64,000 nucleotides of DNA from assembly GCA_918807975.1 (NCBI GenBank), contig OU964932.1:14973501-15037500 (forward strand), read 5' to 3'. This document shows, piece after piece, positions 23,274 through 33,485 of the stretch. Source of the stretch: Aplidium turbinatum. Taxonomy: Eukaryota > Chordata > Ascidiacea > Aplousobranchia > Polyclinidae. Below the pieces are notes generated by a model that was not told the DNA's origin, searched no databases, and saw only the letters and a list, made by a program, of their open reading frames with translations. A program made the position numbers and the translations under genes. The stretch's first letter is position 1. The number at the start of each line of letters is the position of its first letter.

Positions 23274-24285
23274 TACTATCTGTTGGACATTTTTCATAGC
23301 AAAATCGCCAGTCAGTAAGTCCAGATTCTAGACTGAAACTTCTAGATTAGAGTCTGCAGAAGCCGTTTACCGTACGGTATGTACCGGTAGTAGCCAACAG
23401 GCACCCAAGTCGCCAGGCAATTAATCAAACCGACAAAACCTCCCACAGCACAGTCTACTATACTCTTTCAGTGCAGACCTCACCTTTCGATTCTCCTGAG
23501 TCCTGTGCTAATCCTTAAGATTTCCAAATTTTTGTCTCCAACTACTTTGTGATGTTCTCAATCTCAAGTTGGAGACAAATTCTTCATTGGACAAAGTCTT
23601 ACAGGTGGGTGTGATGTCATCACTATCAAGATCAGTGCACACTGTGCAGTAATAACTGATGACATTATGGCGACATAACACACGCTCCGATTTTGAAATT
23701 TCAACTGTCCTCTGCTAGCAGAGTTGCCAGATCCGCGGTTTTCCCGCAGAATGTGGTTAGAATTGTTTCAGAGTCGTGGGTTTTATGCTGATTGATTTTA
23801 TTTGGTTTTCTTTTATTTCAAACCAAATTTTCCAAAATAACTTACGCTAAATATCATTTCTAGCCAAAAATTGCATTACAAGAATGAAAAATATCAGTAA
23901 CCTTTCAAGTAGGCCTACATGTAGTTCCACACGTAGTGAAAATAACAAGGTTGTCAGGTGTTCTTACAATTTTCAATCATTGATGCTCTCTCTATGAAGG
24001 GACAACATAAGTTCGCTCAGTTTTTAAGCAAATCTAATAAATAGCACAATTTCAAGAACTAGATGTCATTGTGAAAATGGTAGACCTAGTCTGAATTTTT
24101 TTCGTTAGAAAAATCACGACTTCAATTTTCAACACTACTGTAATAACCTATTTAGCTTTGATTTTTGAAAACCATTTCACTTTAAATTGAAAATTAAATT
24201 TGTCAGTTTGGTGGTAACCTACACAGTAACCCTGATTGGATCATACACCCCTTTCTTTAATCAAAAGACAGTTGTGGAATAGTTT
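23274..24285. other. No recognisable gene
   Basis: A+T-rich sequence with no open frame matching a family I know. One TAGGCCTA site occurs near 23911. Confidence 0.5.
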
Positions 24286-24289
24286 GCGG

Positions 24290-24375
24290 TAAGTTCGTCT
24301 ATAACATCAATTCGGCTATAACGCGAGTTTTGGCAAATCCCCTAGAGGTGCCGTTATAGGCGAATTCTACTGTAC
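24290..24375 (-). mobile_element. pogo/Tigger-like terminal fragment
   Basis: On the minus strand the segment begins TACAGTAGAATTCGCCTATA and continues with ACGGCACCTCTAGGGGAT and GCGTTATAGCCGAATTGATG. The CAGTAGA...TATAACG pattern beside TA resembles Tigger/pogo ends. Only one end is seen, so this is a fragment and the assignment is tentative. Confidence 0.4.
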
Positions 24376-24529
24376 ATGGCTATCACAATACTAATCAATT
24401 TCTGACCTCTGCTGACACAGTTTCTTTTTTGCTTCATAAATTACCATTAAATTGCTCTGGTGGTTGTGATAAAATATCTTCTACATTGCTTATGCAGATT
24501 TCAGTATCAGTGCATATCTTTCATCATTT

Positions 24530-25280
24530 TTTAATATGTGCCTTGTTCGTGGGTATGTGCCAAATGCTTGTCTTAAAACTGAATTAGTTCCAATTGTTAA
24601 AACCAAATCTGGTGACGTAAGAGACATCGCAAACTACAGACCAATAGCTCTTGCTACTGTCATTTCTAGACTATTTGAGCATGTTGTACTTTTTTTACAT
24701 TAATGACTATCTCACAACAAATGATAATCAATTTGGCTTTAAACGTAAGCATAGCACAGATATGTGCATTTTTGTACTTAAGCAAGCTGTGTCTTCCTAT
24801 ATAAAACGTGGAAGTCCTGTTTTCTCTGTATATTTAGATGCTTCGAAAGCATTTGATAGGGTAAACCACAACCTCCTAGGCCTATTCAAGAAACTAATTC
24901 AACGAGGAGTACCGATATGCCTTGTTCGTGTAATAGTTTATTGGTATACCCATCAGCGTATGTACATACGATGCGAATTATTGTCTAACTTTATTGTTGC
25001 CTCCCTGATGAGGTCCGACTGCCATCGTAAATCTAATTACCGTCTTCATTATAATAGCAGTATGTATGCTGTTACCTAGTCTTGATGGCTGCCATGGCTG
25101 AAAGATATCAAAATTTTACTGGTTGGTTGTCCGATCAAAATGAGCTCGCAATTTCATTTTAAATGCTTTTGTGTTGCTGCCGTTTGTATGCATCTTATTT
25201 TTGTACTTTCTTTGTGCTGTTTCTTTTGTAATTCGAATGTGGGCATTCCTGTCTGATACAAATAAATAAAAATAAATTTA
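24530..25280 (+). mobile_element. CR1/L2-like LINE, truncated, with reverse transcriptase
   Basis: Translation shows ELVPIVKTKSGDVRDIANYR followed by PIALATVISRLFEHV (reverse transcriptase motif 1), then DNQFGFKRKHSTDMCIFVLK, SVYLDASKAFDRVNH (motif A, with the catalytic Asp) and the helical segment up to about 25020. The YxDD motif C region is absent, so the 3' half of the domain is deleted. The tail near 25140-25275 (ends AATAAATAAAAATAAA, a typical short A-rich repeat tail) follows directly. At least two frames are used. The 5' endonuclease part is missing, as usual for 5'-truncated LINEs. The clade assignment is from motif style only. Confidence 0.75.
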
Positions 25281-25509
25281 GTAAATACATGTTTTTGTTT
25301 ATCATCCGTTGCATTCACTCTTCAAATCGCTTGATCAGACCTGATGTCTTCTGATTGTTTTTATCGTTGTGAATAACGGTACTTTCAAATTCTTCTAACT
25401 TTTAACACTACCATTGTATGTAAACTTGTAACAGTAGATTACAAGTAACAGCTTGTAACAACCTATTTAGTGAGATTTTAAACTGATGACATCCAAAGTG
25501 ACTCTCTGT

Positions 25510-25600
25510 GACCTTTGTGCATTTGCAGTTTGTGTATTTGTTTGTTGTTTTGTTTTGGATATGGACAACCTTGTCTGACGCAAATAAATAATAATAGCCT
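25510..25600 (+). mobile_element. Second LINE 3' tail
   Basis: TTTGTGTATTTGTTTGTTG, then ATGGACAACCTTGTCTGACG and CAAATAAATAATAATA resemble the tail at 25200-25276 (GTGGGCATTCCTGTCTGATA, CAAATAAATAAAAATAAA). It is a short 5'-truncated copy of a related LINE or a SINE that borrows its tail. No coding sequence remains. Confidence 0.55.
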
Positions 25601-25930
25601 AATTATGTGAGCAAACAGTTTAATTTAATAGTTCCAAATTTTTTCGCTAAATATCATTTTAATTTATTTATCTTTGTGGGTATGCAAAAGAAACGATATT
25701 GTGGAATAAAATACAAAATTCTCAAAATAAGCAAAAGGCGTCGTTGGATTTGGAATTTTCTAATACTAGTTGAGGATTCGAATATCAATTCAATTTTATT
25801 TTTCACTGCTGGCGAGAACGATAAAGTAAACCCACGAATTTTACACCAACAAAAAGAGATGACAAAACCAAAAGGTTTAAAGTATGCATCAGTAAAACAG
25901 TGTTTGAAAAACATAATCTTACAAATGCAA

Positions 25931-27030
25931 CGTATCCTAGTCAGCAAAATTTTTCTTTTCTACACGATTTCAACGTTTAGCGACGTTAAAACGACAATTT
26001 CTGCTGGTCGGGATAACTAGGCTACGGTATGTCAACCTTTAGCGACGTTAAAACTATAAGCCACACATTTGGTTATCTGTTACTACAATGTAAAAATGAA
26101 CTGTTAGGCTAACTGGGTTGTTGGAACAAATTTTTGCTGGTCCGGATAACTAGGCTACGGTACCCGATAATTTCCTTTCAATCCAAGCTGTAGGCCAAAC
26201 ATTTGGTTAGCCTTTTCATTCTGTTACTACAATGTAAAAATGAACTGTTAGACTAGCTGGGTTCTTGGAACACATCGAAGAGCTTCTGTGAATGATTCTC
26301 AGTTTCAATGTATCCTAGTCAGCAAAAGTTCCCTTTTCTACACGATTTCAACGTTTAGCGACGTTAAAATGATAGGCCACACATTTGGTTATCTGTTAGG
26401 CCTACTACAATGTAAAAATGAACTGTTAGACTAGCTGGGTTCTTGGAACACATCGAAGGGCTTCTGTGAATGTTTCTCAGTTTCAATGTATCCTAGTCAG
26501 CAAAAGTTCCCTTTTCTACACGATTTCAACGTTTAGCGACGTTAAAATGATAGGCCACACATTTGGTTATCTGTTAGGCCTACTACAATGTAAAAATGAA
26601 CTGTTAGGCTAACTGGGTTGTTGGAACACATCGAAAGGCTTCTGTAAATGTTTCTCAGTTTCAATGTATCCTAGTCAGCAAAAGTTCCCTTTTCTACACG
26701 ATTTCAACGTTTAGCGACGTTAAAATTATAGGCCACACATTTGGTTATCTGTTAGGCCTACTACAATGTAAAAATGAACTGTTAGGCTAATTGGGTTGTT
26801 GGAACAAATTTTTGCTGGTCCGGATAACTAGGCTACGGTACCCGATAATTTCCTTTCAATCCAAGCTGTAGGCCACACATTTGGTTAGCCTTTTCATTCT
26901 GTTACTACAATATAAAAATGAACTGTTAGGCTAACTGGGTTCTTGGAACAAATTTTGGAGGTCGGGATGACTAGGCTACGGTACCCGATAATTTCCTTTC
27001 AATCCAAGCTGTAGGCCACACATTTGTTGA
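25931..27030 (+). repeat. Tandem array, about 178-bp unit, with palindromic core
   Basis: TATCCTAGTCAGCAAAA recurs at 25933, 26311, 26489 and 26667; the last three are spaced exactly 178 bp. Each unit carries TTTCAACGTTTAGCGACGTT, GGCCACACATTTGGTTATCT and GAACTGTTAG. A second unit type (GGTCCGGATAACTAGGCTAC, then TCAATCCAAGCTGTAGG) appears near 26125, 26815 and 26945 and alternates with the first. Units are over 90 percent alike by eye. Tandem cores of 150-180 bp are known inside non-autonomous Helentron-type elements (DINE/pearl-like), which is my best guess. No Rep/helicase gene is present. Confidence 0.8.
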
Positions 27031-27204
27031 TCCAAACTAATCATTTTAACTATTCAAAAGTACTATCTTATAGACATAAACATGATTTCTTTGTTTGGTT
27101 TGTAACATCTTCTTTTTTTTATTTTCCCTTCATATCTTAAACTTTTCTGAAGTTGTTGCGACCATGCCAAATTTCTTTCAACTCAATAAATTACTTCGGT
27201 CACA

Positions 27205-27425
27205 AGCACGTTTTAACGTTCGCGTTTTGTCGCTTCTATCTTTTTCTCGACCTTTGCTATGTTGACGTGTATTGTTTTTGATATGATGGTCCCAAAAATG
27301 AAAACAACTGAGCTGCACTGAATTCAAGCACAACGTTTGCGTTTTGTCGCTTCTACTTTTGCTATGTTGACGTGTTTTTAATATGATATGACATGACGAA
27401 TCATAAATAAAAACAACTTACCTGA
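27205..27425 (+). repeat. Dispersed repeat, GTTCGCGTTTTGTCGCTTCT family
   Basis: The module CACGTTTTAACGTTCGCGTT, TTGTCGCTTCTA, TTGCTATGTTGACGTG, then ATAAAAACAACTGAGCTGC occurs here twice (27220 and 27340) and again at 27478-27520 and 28880-29010. A diverged relative lies at 18685-18800. It has no coding capacity. It may be part of the same element family as the neighbouring tandem array. Confidence 0.65.
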
Positions 27426-27962
27426 ATTTCTTAAAGTACTAACTTATAGACATAAACATGATTTATTTTTTTAGTTCACAAGCACGTTTTAACGTTCGCG
27501 TTTTGTCGCTTCTATCTTACGCCGTGAAAGTTTTTCACATGTAGAAAACAGCCTAGTTTCGACCAGATGTTCAGAAATACAGACGAAAAAAGCCGCTATT
27601 TTCATGGAAAGGAGTTCTCTTTCAGAACATTTTGAACACTGCGGGAAAATGCTTTGATCGAAGTTCTAACGCCTGTCATCAAACATTTCGCCACACACGT
27701 TTCGTGCTATTCGACACAACGGGTTTCTTTTATAGATAAAATAACCGAAGTAGGCTACTTTTAGTTGTCAACGTGTTTGCAAGTTTGTATTTATGTCTGA
27801 CTTATGCACTTGTTGTTCCAAGATTGCAGAAATGTTTTGCAATGTGAATAAAGAACAGTAGACATATAAAAACGGTTGCAACTCGAATTACGTAGGAATG
27901 GGCGATTTTACACATTCACAAAAGCACACAACCCAGCTAGCAAAACTCGTCGTTTTTACATT

Positions 27963-27988
27963 GATTCAACGTCTGCAGACGTTGAATC
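27963..27988. repeat. 26-bp perfect palindrome centred on CTGCAG
   Basis: GATTCAACGTCTG followed immediately by its exact complement. The preceding CAGCTAGCAAAACTCGTCG corresponds to the CAGCAAAA lead of each 178-bp unit and to 19697-19752. It is likely the terminal or core hairpin of the same repeat family. Confidence 0.8.
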
Positions 27989-28251
27989 ACAATGCATGAC
28001 ATGTATAAACAAGTTTGCTGGCTGGGAAGTCTGGACATCTGCAGGAAATTTGTCTCGCACCAGGCGAGATGCCATCCTTTGAAAGATTTAACAATGATGG
28101 ATTTATGTAGCCAGTTCATGATGACGAAAACAAATTTAAGATTTCCTTTCCGTTATATAACTTAAAGCAGGTGATTGATACAGGAGAAAATGATCGCAGA
28201 AGCACACAAGAAAAGAACACAATAAAGCCTACTTATTACGCATGTTTTTAA

Positions 28252-28345
28252 CATCAAGAAAATAGCCTAGTTTCCGACCAGATGTTCAAAATCAGAAACA
28301 CAGATAAGAAAGGTCGCTATATATAAGAGTTCGCTTCTAGAAGAA
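28252..28345 (+). repeat. Diverged direct repeat of 27540-27635
   Basis: AATAGCCTAGTTTCCGACCA then GATGTTCA and CGCTAT...GAGTTCGCTTCTAG align with AACAGCCTAGTTTCGACCAG, GATGTTCAG and CGCTAT...GAGTTCTCTTTCAG about 710 bp upstream. The downstream copy has a TATA-like sequence where the upstream copy has TATTTTCATGG. Confidence 0.55.
28318..28327 (+). promoter_or_regulatory. Candidate TATA box
   Basis: TATATATAAG, followed 173 bp later by the ATG of a small zinc-finger frame. It sits inside a duplicated block (see 28252-28345). Functional use is inference. Confidence 0.35.
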
Positions 28346-28499
28346 TAGTAGGTAGTCACTGGGAGTGGACAAGGCAAGGTAATAGGCAAGTTGTAAGAAC
28401 AGCATAGCTTTGCCCAACTACAGATAGGATAGTCTTCAGTTAGTCACTAGTCAGTATCCTATAATCACTAAAAAACGAAAGAATCCTCCGATAACACGG

Positions 28500-28655
28500 A
28501 TGGCAAAAGCTTCGGTCGGTCTTACCGAGAAGCGGTTAAGGTTCAGCAAACAGCGACTGAAGTGCGGGATCTGTTCGAAGGAGCTATCGAGAGAAGCATT
28601 GCCACGTCACTTTGGAACTTATCATTCAGGTAAACTTCCGGCTAATAGCGTTTAG
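28500..28655 (+). CDS. Candidate first exon coding a small zinc finger
   Basis: A 51-codon open frame starts MAKASVGLTEKRLRFSKQRL and contains LKCGICSKELSREALPRHFG then TYH, a Cys-X2-Cys...His-X4/5-His arrangement typical of C2H2-like zinc fingers. The frame also contains CAG|GTAAAC with GT at 28630-28631, a good 5' splice donor, so the true exon may end at 28629. A TATA-like box is 173 bp upstream. No second exon could be recognised downstream. It could be a host gene start, the 5' exon of a transposon gene, or chance. Its codon use is richer in G/C than the surrounding sequence, which favours coding origin. Confidence 0.4.
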   Translation: MAKASVGLTEKRLRFSKQRLKCGICSKELSREALPRHFGTYHSGKLPANSV

Positions 28656-29040
28656 TAGCCTAAAGTCGCAAAACATTCTCAATTTTGAACATGTTTAATC
28701 TAATAGTGGTAAGCAAAAGCATGCTTCGTAAAATGCGCCTATCAATTCTCTATCACACAGTAATTCGCGCCCAAACGCTTATAATCTGACTCTTGTGACG
28801 TCATACCACTATTCGACAAACAAACGCAGAATTTTTAGTCATTCAACAAGAAAGAAAAAATCGCAGCCCTGGTCACAAATAAAAACAACTGAGCTGCACT
28901 GAATTCAAGCACGTTTTAACGTTTGCGTTTTGTCGCTTCTACCTTTGCTATGTTGACGTGTTTTTAATATGATGTGACATGAAGAATCATAAATAAAAAC
29001 AACTCAACTGAACTGACATGACGAATTTTCATTAGGCTAC

Positions 29041-29102
29041 GAATCGGACTCACCGAAACGGGCTCTCACCGAATCGGACTCACCGAATCGGACTCACCGA
29101 AT
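29041..29102 (+). repeat. 14-bp minisatellite
   Basis: The unit CGAATCGGACTCAC is repeated about four times, with one variant copy (CGAAACGGGCTCTCAC). It is G/C-richer than its surroundings. Confidence 0.85.
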
Positions 29103-29179
29103 AGTAGCAGACCCGACTCTTAATGTAGTTAATAACTTGAACAGAAAAGATATATTATAAGCAGTATTTTGCCTAAAGT

Positions 29180-29236
29180 TGGTACACCCTCTGCGACCCC
29201 TGAAGTTCGTTCACGACCCCTAGTTGGGAAGCCCTG
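29180..29236. mobile_element. Solitary hAT-like end
   Basis: The segment ends GACCCCTAGTTGGGAAGCCCTG, resembling the hAT ends ...GGGAACCCCTG. No matching opposite end (CAGGGCTTCCCAA) was found upstream, so only a fragment remains. Confidence 0.4.
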
Positions 29237-29880
29237 CTTTAAGGCATATTACACCTTAAAAATCCTTTGCTAATTTGAATTAGGCTACTCTGATCAGCAA
29301 CATTTACATTTTGTTTTTCTTTCCTTCTACCATAACCACTTTTCCACGTTCGGTTTATTTTATTCAAATCAAATCAAAAAAGCTTTAGACATAATATTTT
29401 TGTGATGATGCTTTTGTTTAAAATGTAGGCTACCAGTCCAGAAGAATCTTTGACATTTGGCACACCCAGACCAGGAGTTTTCCTTCGTCATATTTTAGTG
29501 TCTCAGAAACTGATACTGTCAAAGTTTCTGAAGCCTGACCTGGCTTTCACTCCAATATATCTTCCAAGCGTTTTCATCCAATGAAGAACACAATGCTTTT
29601 TGGTGCTCGCTGCGCTCGAAATTGGTTCATGTATGTTTGACTGAAGTGTTAACTTACTTAAACGGATTCTTTTTCTTCTTGTGGTTAATGTTGATATTTA
29701 AACTTCATCAAGGTTTGTACCATCAGCTTCACAGCAGCGACGACTCTGGCAGTGATTTGATTGTCTGCCATCGAAAGATTCACGATGATTATGCAGCTCA
29801 AGTTTAAAATTTCAACTGACGTCATCATATTTTTTATGACGTCATATTGTCGTCTTCAAAACTAAACGTAAAGTTTCTTT
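29237..29880. other. No recognisable gene
   Basis: A+T-rich spacer. The part from about 29700 may be the 3' untranslated end of the minus-strand LINE at 29880-31034. A pair of GACGTCA motifs in inverted arrangement lies at 29818-29850. Confidence 0.4.
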
Positions 29881-29982
29881 CTGTCAGACTAGAGTAGACC
29901 CACTTCTTCTTGCTTATGAGGCAGCAGTTCAGGCAACATCTCCCAAGTGTTGTAACCAGAGTAATGTCTTCATATCAGGGTC

Positions 29983-30829
29983 CACTAGCGTACGCAGGGG
30001 GAGGCCATTGGGCCATGGCCCCCTCCCTCCCCTTAATAATGTTTTAGTAGTTAACGACGTAGATTAAGGCATTTAATATGTTTTGGATTGCACTGTCAGA
30101 GCAATTAACATTGTTGTTCTATAGACTAAGCTAATACGAAATACATGGCCCAATCCACCAACCCCACCCCAGGTAGCCTATGCCAATGTAGCATAGTGTT
30201 CTGTAAGCTATAGTGAGAAAAAAATGGATAAAGTCTAAACTAAAACCATACTGGGATATCATGTAGACGTCTGGGCAATGGCCAGAGGCGTAGCCAGGGT
30301 GGGTTTAGGGGTTACAACCCCCCCTTTGGCACGCGTGTGACATCACGATGTTGAAAATCATGCCTTCAGTCTCTTTATGCTTGGGAATGATGCTTTCAGT
30401 CTAAAAAAAACTTGCCTCATTTTAAACAAAACTGCATTAAAAGAGCGAGTTTTGCCAATACCAAACATTCAAACATCTCAGCCAGGAATTAGCAACAAGA
30501 AAACATAGAGACTTAGCTTTATTTCCGAAAAATGCCGAAGAAAGCATGATCTTATCCTTTTGCTATGCCACCTGACAGCACCATTTTACAGGAATATTCA
30601 TACCCACATTTTTGTTGAAAATGCTCTCAGAATGCACCAAATTCAAAGTAATTTTCAAAGTTTTCTGGGGGAGGCCCCCCAGACCCCCCGCCGCTGGGTG
30701 TCCTCTCAGGCAAAAACGCTGTCGGGCTTCGCCCGCCCTTGTCAAACCCCTCCTTTTACAAATTTAAGGCTATATGCTACTGTCAATGCCCCCCCCCCCC
30801 CCCTTGACAAAATCCTGCATACGCCACTG
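29983..30829. mobile_element. hAT MITE, CACTAGCGTACGCAGG family, composite
   Basis: Ends CACTAGCGTACGCAGG and the complement of CAGTGGCGTATGCAGG are flanked by the exact 8-bp duplication TCAGGGTC (29975-29982 and 30830-30837). The related LINE copy at 60.8 kb retains the uninterrupted site (AGGGTCTATGA). A second start-like sequence, CAGAGGCGTAGCCAGGGTGG, at 30291 suggests another MITE inside. A run of 15 C lies at 30789-30803. Related elements are at 54372-56829 and 62361-62552. Confidence 0.85.
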
Positions 30830-31028
30830 TCAGGGTCTATGAGATCCACATGTTCTGCAGGTCGAAACACTGGACAGTGATTGATGATATGCTGTGCTGT
30901 TTGACAATCGCCACAAACACAGGCTGGTGAGTCACACAATCCCCAGGTAAACATATTGTGCTAGAAGCGACCAACACCAGTACGGAGGCGATTCAGAGTC
31001 ACCCATTCTTTTCCTGGCAGGTCTGAGC

Positions 31029-31034
31029 TAGGTG
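31029..31034. repeat. Polinton target-site duplication, left
   Basis: TAGGTG abuts the AG terminus. The right copy is CAGGTG at 50056-50061. Six bases is the duplication size expected for Polintons. Confidence 0.85.
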
Positions 31035-31606
31035 AGTAGTTTAGTAAGGGGTATTTGGGACCCCCATACACCATATTGTGACGTCACAAAAGAAACAAAC
31101 CAAAAACCACTCATGTGTGACAATGAATTGTTGTTTGTTTCTATGATGATGCTAAGGCGTTGACATCACAAAAGGTGTTGAAGCGGAACAGTCCCACTTT
31201 TAGTGTAAATTTACCCACCAAAAAAAAAAAATTTCAAATGTATAAAGAATAAACAAAGAAATGTGAGTATGATTCAAGCTCCAGGGTTGCCAGATGTATG
31301 GTAAATAAACCTCCAGGTTTGCCAGATCACTTTTTGTGTAAATTTACCCGCCAAAAAAAAAAATTTCAAATGTATAAAAAATAAACAAAAAAATGTGAGT
31401 TCTGCAGGGTTGCCAGATGTATGGTAAATAAATCTCCAGGGTTGCCAGATCACTTTTTGTGTAAATTGCGTGACAAGAACTATTCTGATGCCACAGTGTT
31501 GACGTCACTTACGTCACTTGTTTCTATGATGATGTTACTGTGTTGACGTAATGTTTCTTTGCACCATCCTTGAGTAATGGGTGATTTGATCTCGATTTTT
31601 TTCTTA
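31035..31606. repeat. Polinton left terminal inverted repeat
   Basis: About 570 bp pairing with 48480-50055 from the tip through to GGGTGATTTGATCTCGATTT. Contains two copies of a module with GTAAATTTACCCGCCAAAAA, GGTTGCCAGATGTATGGTAA and AGGGTTGCCAGATCACTTTT (31200-31330 and 31320-31460). Only one tip module is present, unlike the right end. TGACGTCA motifs occur at several points and could be bZIP/CREB-like sites. Confidence 0.85.
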
Positions 31607-31677
31607 TTGCTTATGAGGTGTTAGCTATGCATGGTAGTAAGTTGCCATTTGTCATGACATTGTTATTAGGGTAGCAC

Positions 31678-32648
31678 ATGGTGGTTATGGATAGGTTTTT
31701 TGGATCATCGAGTGTTGCAACAGCTAGTGTCTATGTAGCATTCTCAGATGGTTTGTCAGCTATGCTTTGTCCAGATTCAGGCCCTTCTGATCCCCATATG
31801 ATGGAAAAAGAGGTTAGAATGAAGACTTTTGAAAGGAATGAAAAATGTTGTAATGAATACTTTCTTAGCTCTTTACATTGTCCAAAGAAAATGGTGGATA
31901 GCAGTTTTTATTACACAGGGGTGAAGGATTTAGTGCGCTGTTGCTATTGTGCAGGAGAGTTGAACAATTGGAAGTTTGCAGAAGTTCCAAACGTGGAGCA
32001 CGCGAAATACTTCCCACATTGCAAATTCATTCAAGAAACGTTGGGACTCGAGTTTGTGTTGGGTGTCACCAGAAGACACCCTGATTTGAATAGGCCAACA
32101 TCTTTTCGAATAGGTGGAAACTTGCCTGCTGGAATAGTGCTTCGAAGATACCTCAATCGCGTTCTACACCGCCGCTAACTGTCACAATGCGAAAATGGAT
32201 GCATTGGGTTGTCTCTTTTGTTTATGCACCTGAAGATTTGTTTGTCGAGAAAGCTTTTCTTGCCAGAGCTGGGCTGTGTTTCACCGGAGATGGAAGAAAG
32301 GTTGTTTGTTTTTGGTGCGACACATCTTTTTTAATGGCTGGTTTTCAATGCCCTTGGACTCAACACGCCAAAGCCAATGGTAAATGCAACTATTTGAAAA
32401 TGAACAGAACACATCCATCCACTAATTGCGATGGTCAACTGTGTTTATTGGATCAATCAAACAATTCTAAGGAATCGAATGAACATTGCAAAATTGTACG
32501 GTGTAAAGTTTGTTTAGATGGCTTGACTGACATTCAAATTAACCCTTGTGGTCATTTATCCGCTTGTAGCAGTTGTGTGATCAATTTGAAAACTTGTCCT
32601 ATATGTCGACGAGGGATTGAAAGTCTTAAAAAAGTTTACCTAACTTAA
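31678..32648 (+). pseudogene. IAP-like gene (BIR, BIR-like, RING) of the Polinton
   Basis: The first module has KTFERNEKCCNEYF, SSFYYTGVKDLVRCCYCAGE and VEHAKYFPHCKFI, the Cys-X2-Cys...His-X6-Cys zinc pattern of a BIR domain. The second has LARAGLCFTGDGRKVVCFWC, then WTQHAKANGKCNYL, again BIR-like. The C-terminus has CKVCLDGLTDIQINPCGHLS and CPICRRGIESLKK, a compact C3HC4 RING as in inhibitor-of-apoptosis proteins, which act as ubiquitin ligases and block caspases. It begins 72 bp inside the left inverted repeat, so it travels with the element. BIR-RING genes are known in baculoviruses and other large DNA viruses and as occasional Polinton cargo. It is a fossil with about one break. Confidence 0.85.
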
Positions 32649-32701
32649 TTTTACTTAATTTTATTAATTTTTAAGTTTCCAAGTTTACCTAATCTAACCG
32701 T

Positions 32702-32930
32702 TTTACGTCTTATTCAGTCAATACAAGTGTCGAAGCGTAATACTGAATCATCCTGTAATCCTTATCTATAAGGAATCGAATGAACATTGCAAAATTTTAC
32801 AGCGTAAAAAAACCATTGTTTACGTCTTATTCAGTCAATACAAGTGTCGAAGCGTAATACTGAAGCATCCTGTAATCCTTGTCTGTAAGGAATCGAATGA
32901 ACATTGCAAACATCACAACCAACACGAGGA
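32702..32930 (+). repeat. 117-bp tandem duplication downstream of the IAP-like gene
   Basis: TTTACGTCTTATTCAGTCAA starts at 32702 and 32819. Each unit ends with AAGGAATCGAATGAACATTG, which also occurs inside the IAP-like gene near 32469. A piece of that gene was therefore copied downstream and then doubled. Confidence 0.85.
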
Positions 32931-33044
32931 TTTTTCATTGTTTATTGTCATTGCTCTAAAGTGATGGCGAAGTGTAGTTTTCTCTTCCTCCCCACCGGTG
33001 TTGTTACTTTCTTTTTCTAAGAAAAAAAAAATCGTAATAATTAA

Positions 33045-33475
33045 AACAAGTCGATGGATGGGTTAGTGCATATTGCTCTGTTTACTTTAGCTATTGCAAT
33101 AATTTCATGTTATCTATTGGTTAGATAAAAAACTAACTGTTTTCGGAAGAAGTCAAGAAAAGCGCATGAAAAAAACAAAATAAACTAAAAAATTGAAGAT
33201 AAAATAATCGCATATATCGCCATCCAGCCTCTTTGGATTAGTGTGTATTAAACAAATCGATATATTAAACAAATCGATGGATAGATCATTGCATATTGCT
33301 CTGTTTACTTTAACTATTGCAATGATTTCATGCTATTTTTAGTTTAGATGAAAAAAAAACTAACTGCTTTCGGAAGTCAAGAAAAATTAAATCGCTCTGT
33401 TTACTTTAGCTATCTGTGGTTTAGATAAAAAACTAACTGTTTTCGGAAGAAGTCAAGAAAAGCACCTGAAAAATA
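33045..33475 (+). repeat. Imperfect tandem repeat, about three units
   Basis: The block GTCGATGGAT, GCATATTGCTCTGTTTACTT, TTTAGATAAAAAACTAACTG, TTTTCGGAAGAAGTCAAGAA recurs at 33051, 33270 and, shortened, 33385. It is non-coding and lies between the IAP-like gene and the polymerase block of the Polinton. Confidence 0.75.
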
Positions 33476-33485
33476 AAAATTAAAA

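Larger units (their letters stand above)
29880..31034 (-). mobile_element. LINE C-terminal fragment, split by a MITE and by the Polinton
   Basis: Minus-strand translation next to the Polinton edge gives LPGKEWVTLNRLRTGVGRF and, after a stop, NMFTWGLCDSPACVCGDCQT and AQHIINHCPVFRP. This is the conserved W..LNRLRTG.GR...(N/D)...WG...SP.C.CG..QT..HI...CP segment at the C-terminus of many non-LTR retrotransposon ORF2 proteins. It is a plain LINE, broken by a stop and by an 847-bp MITE (29983-30829). The other side of the same LINE continues beyond the Polinton at 50056-50345. A related copy without the MITE is at 60690-60860. Confidence 0.75.

Noticed and set aside
25931-27030. CRISPR-like array
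   Set aside because: Units are 178 bp with no alternating short repeat and unique spacer; an animal tandem repeat.
30560-30880. 106-codon plus-strand frame with Pro-rich end
   Set aside because: It reads through a MITE containing a 15-C run and then antisense to the LINE; a shadow frame.
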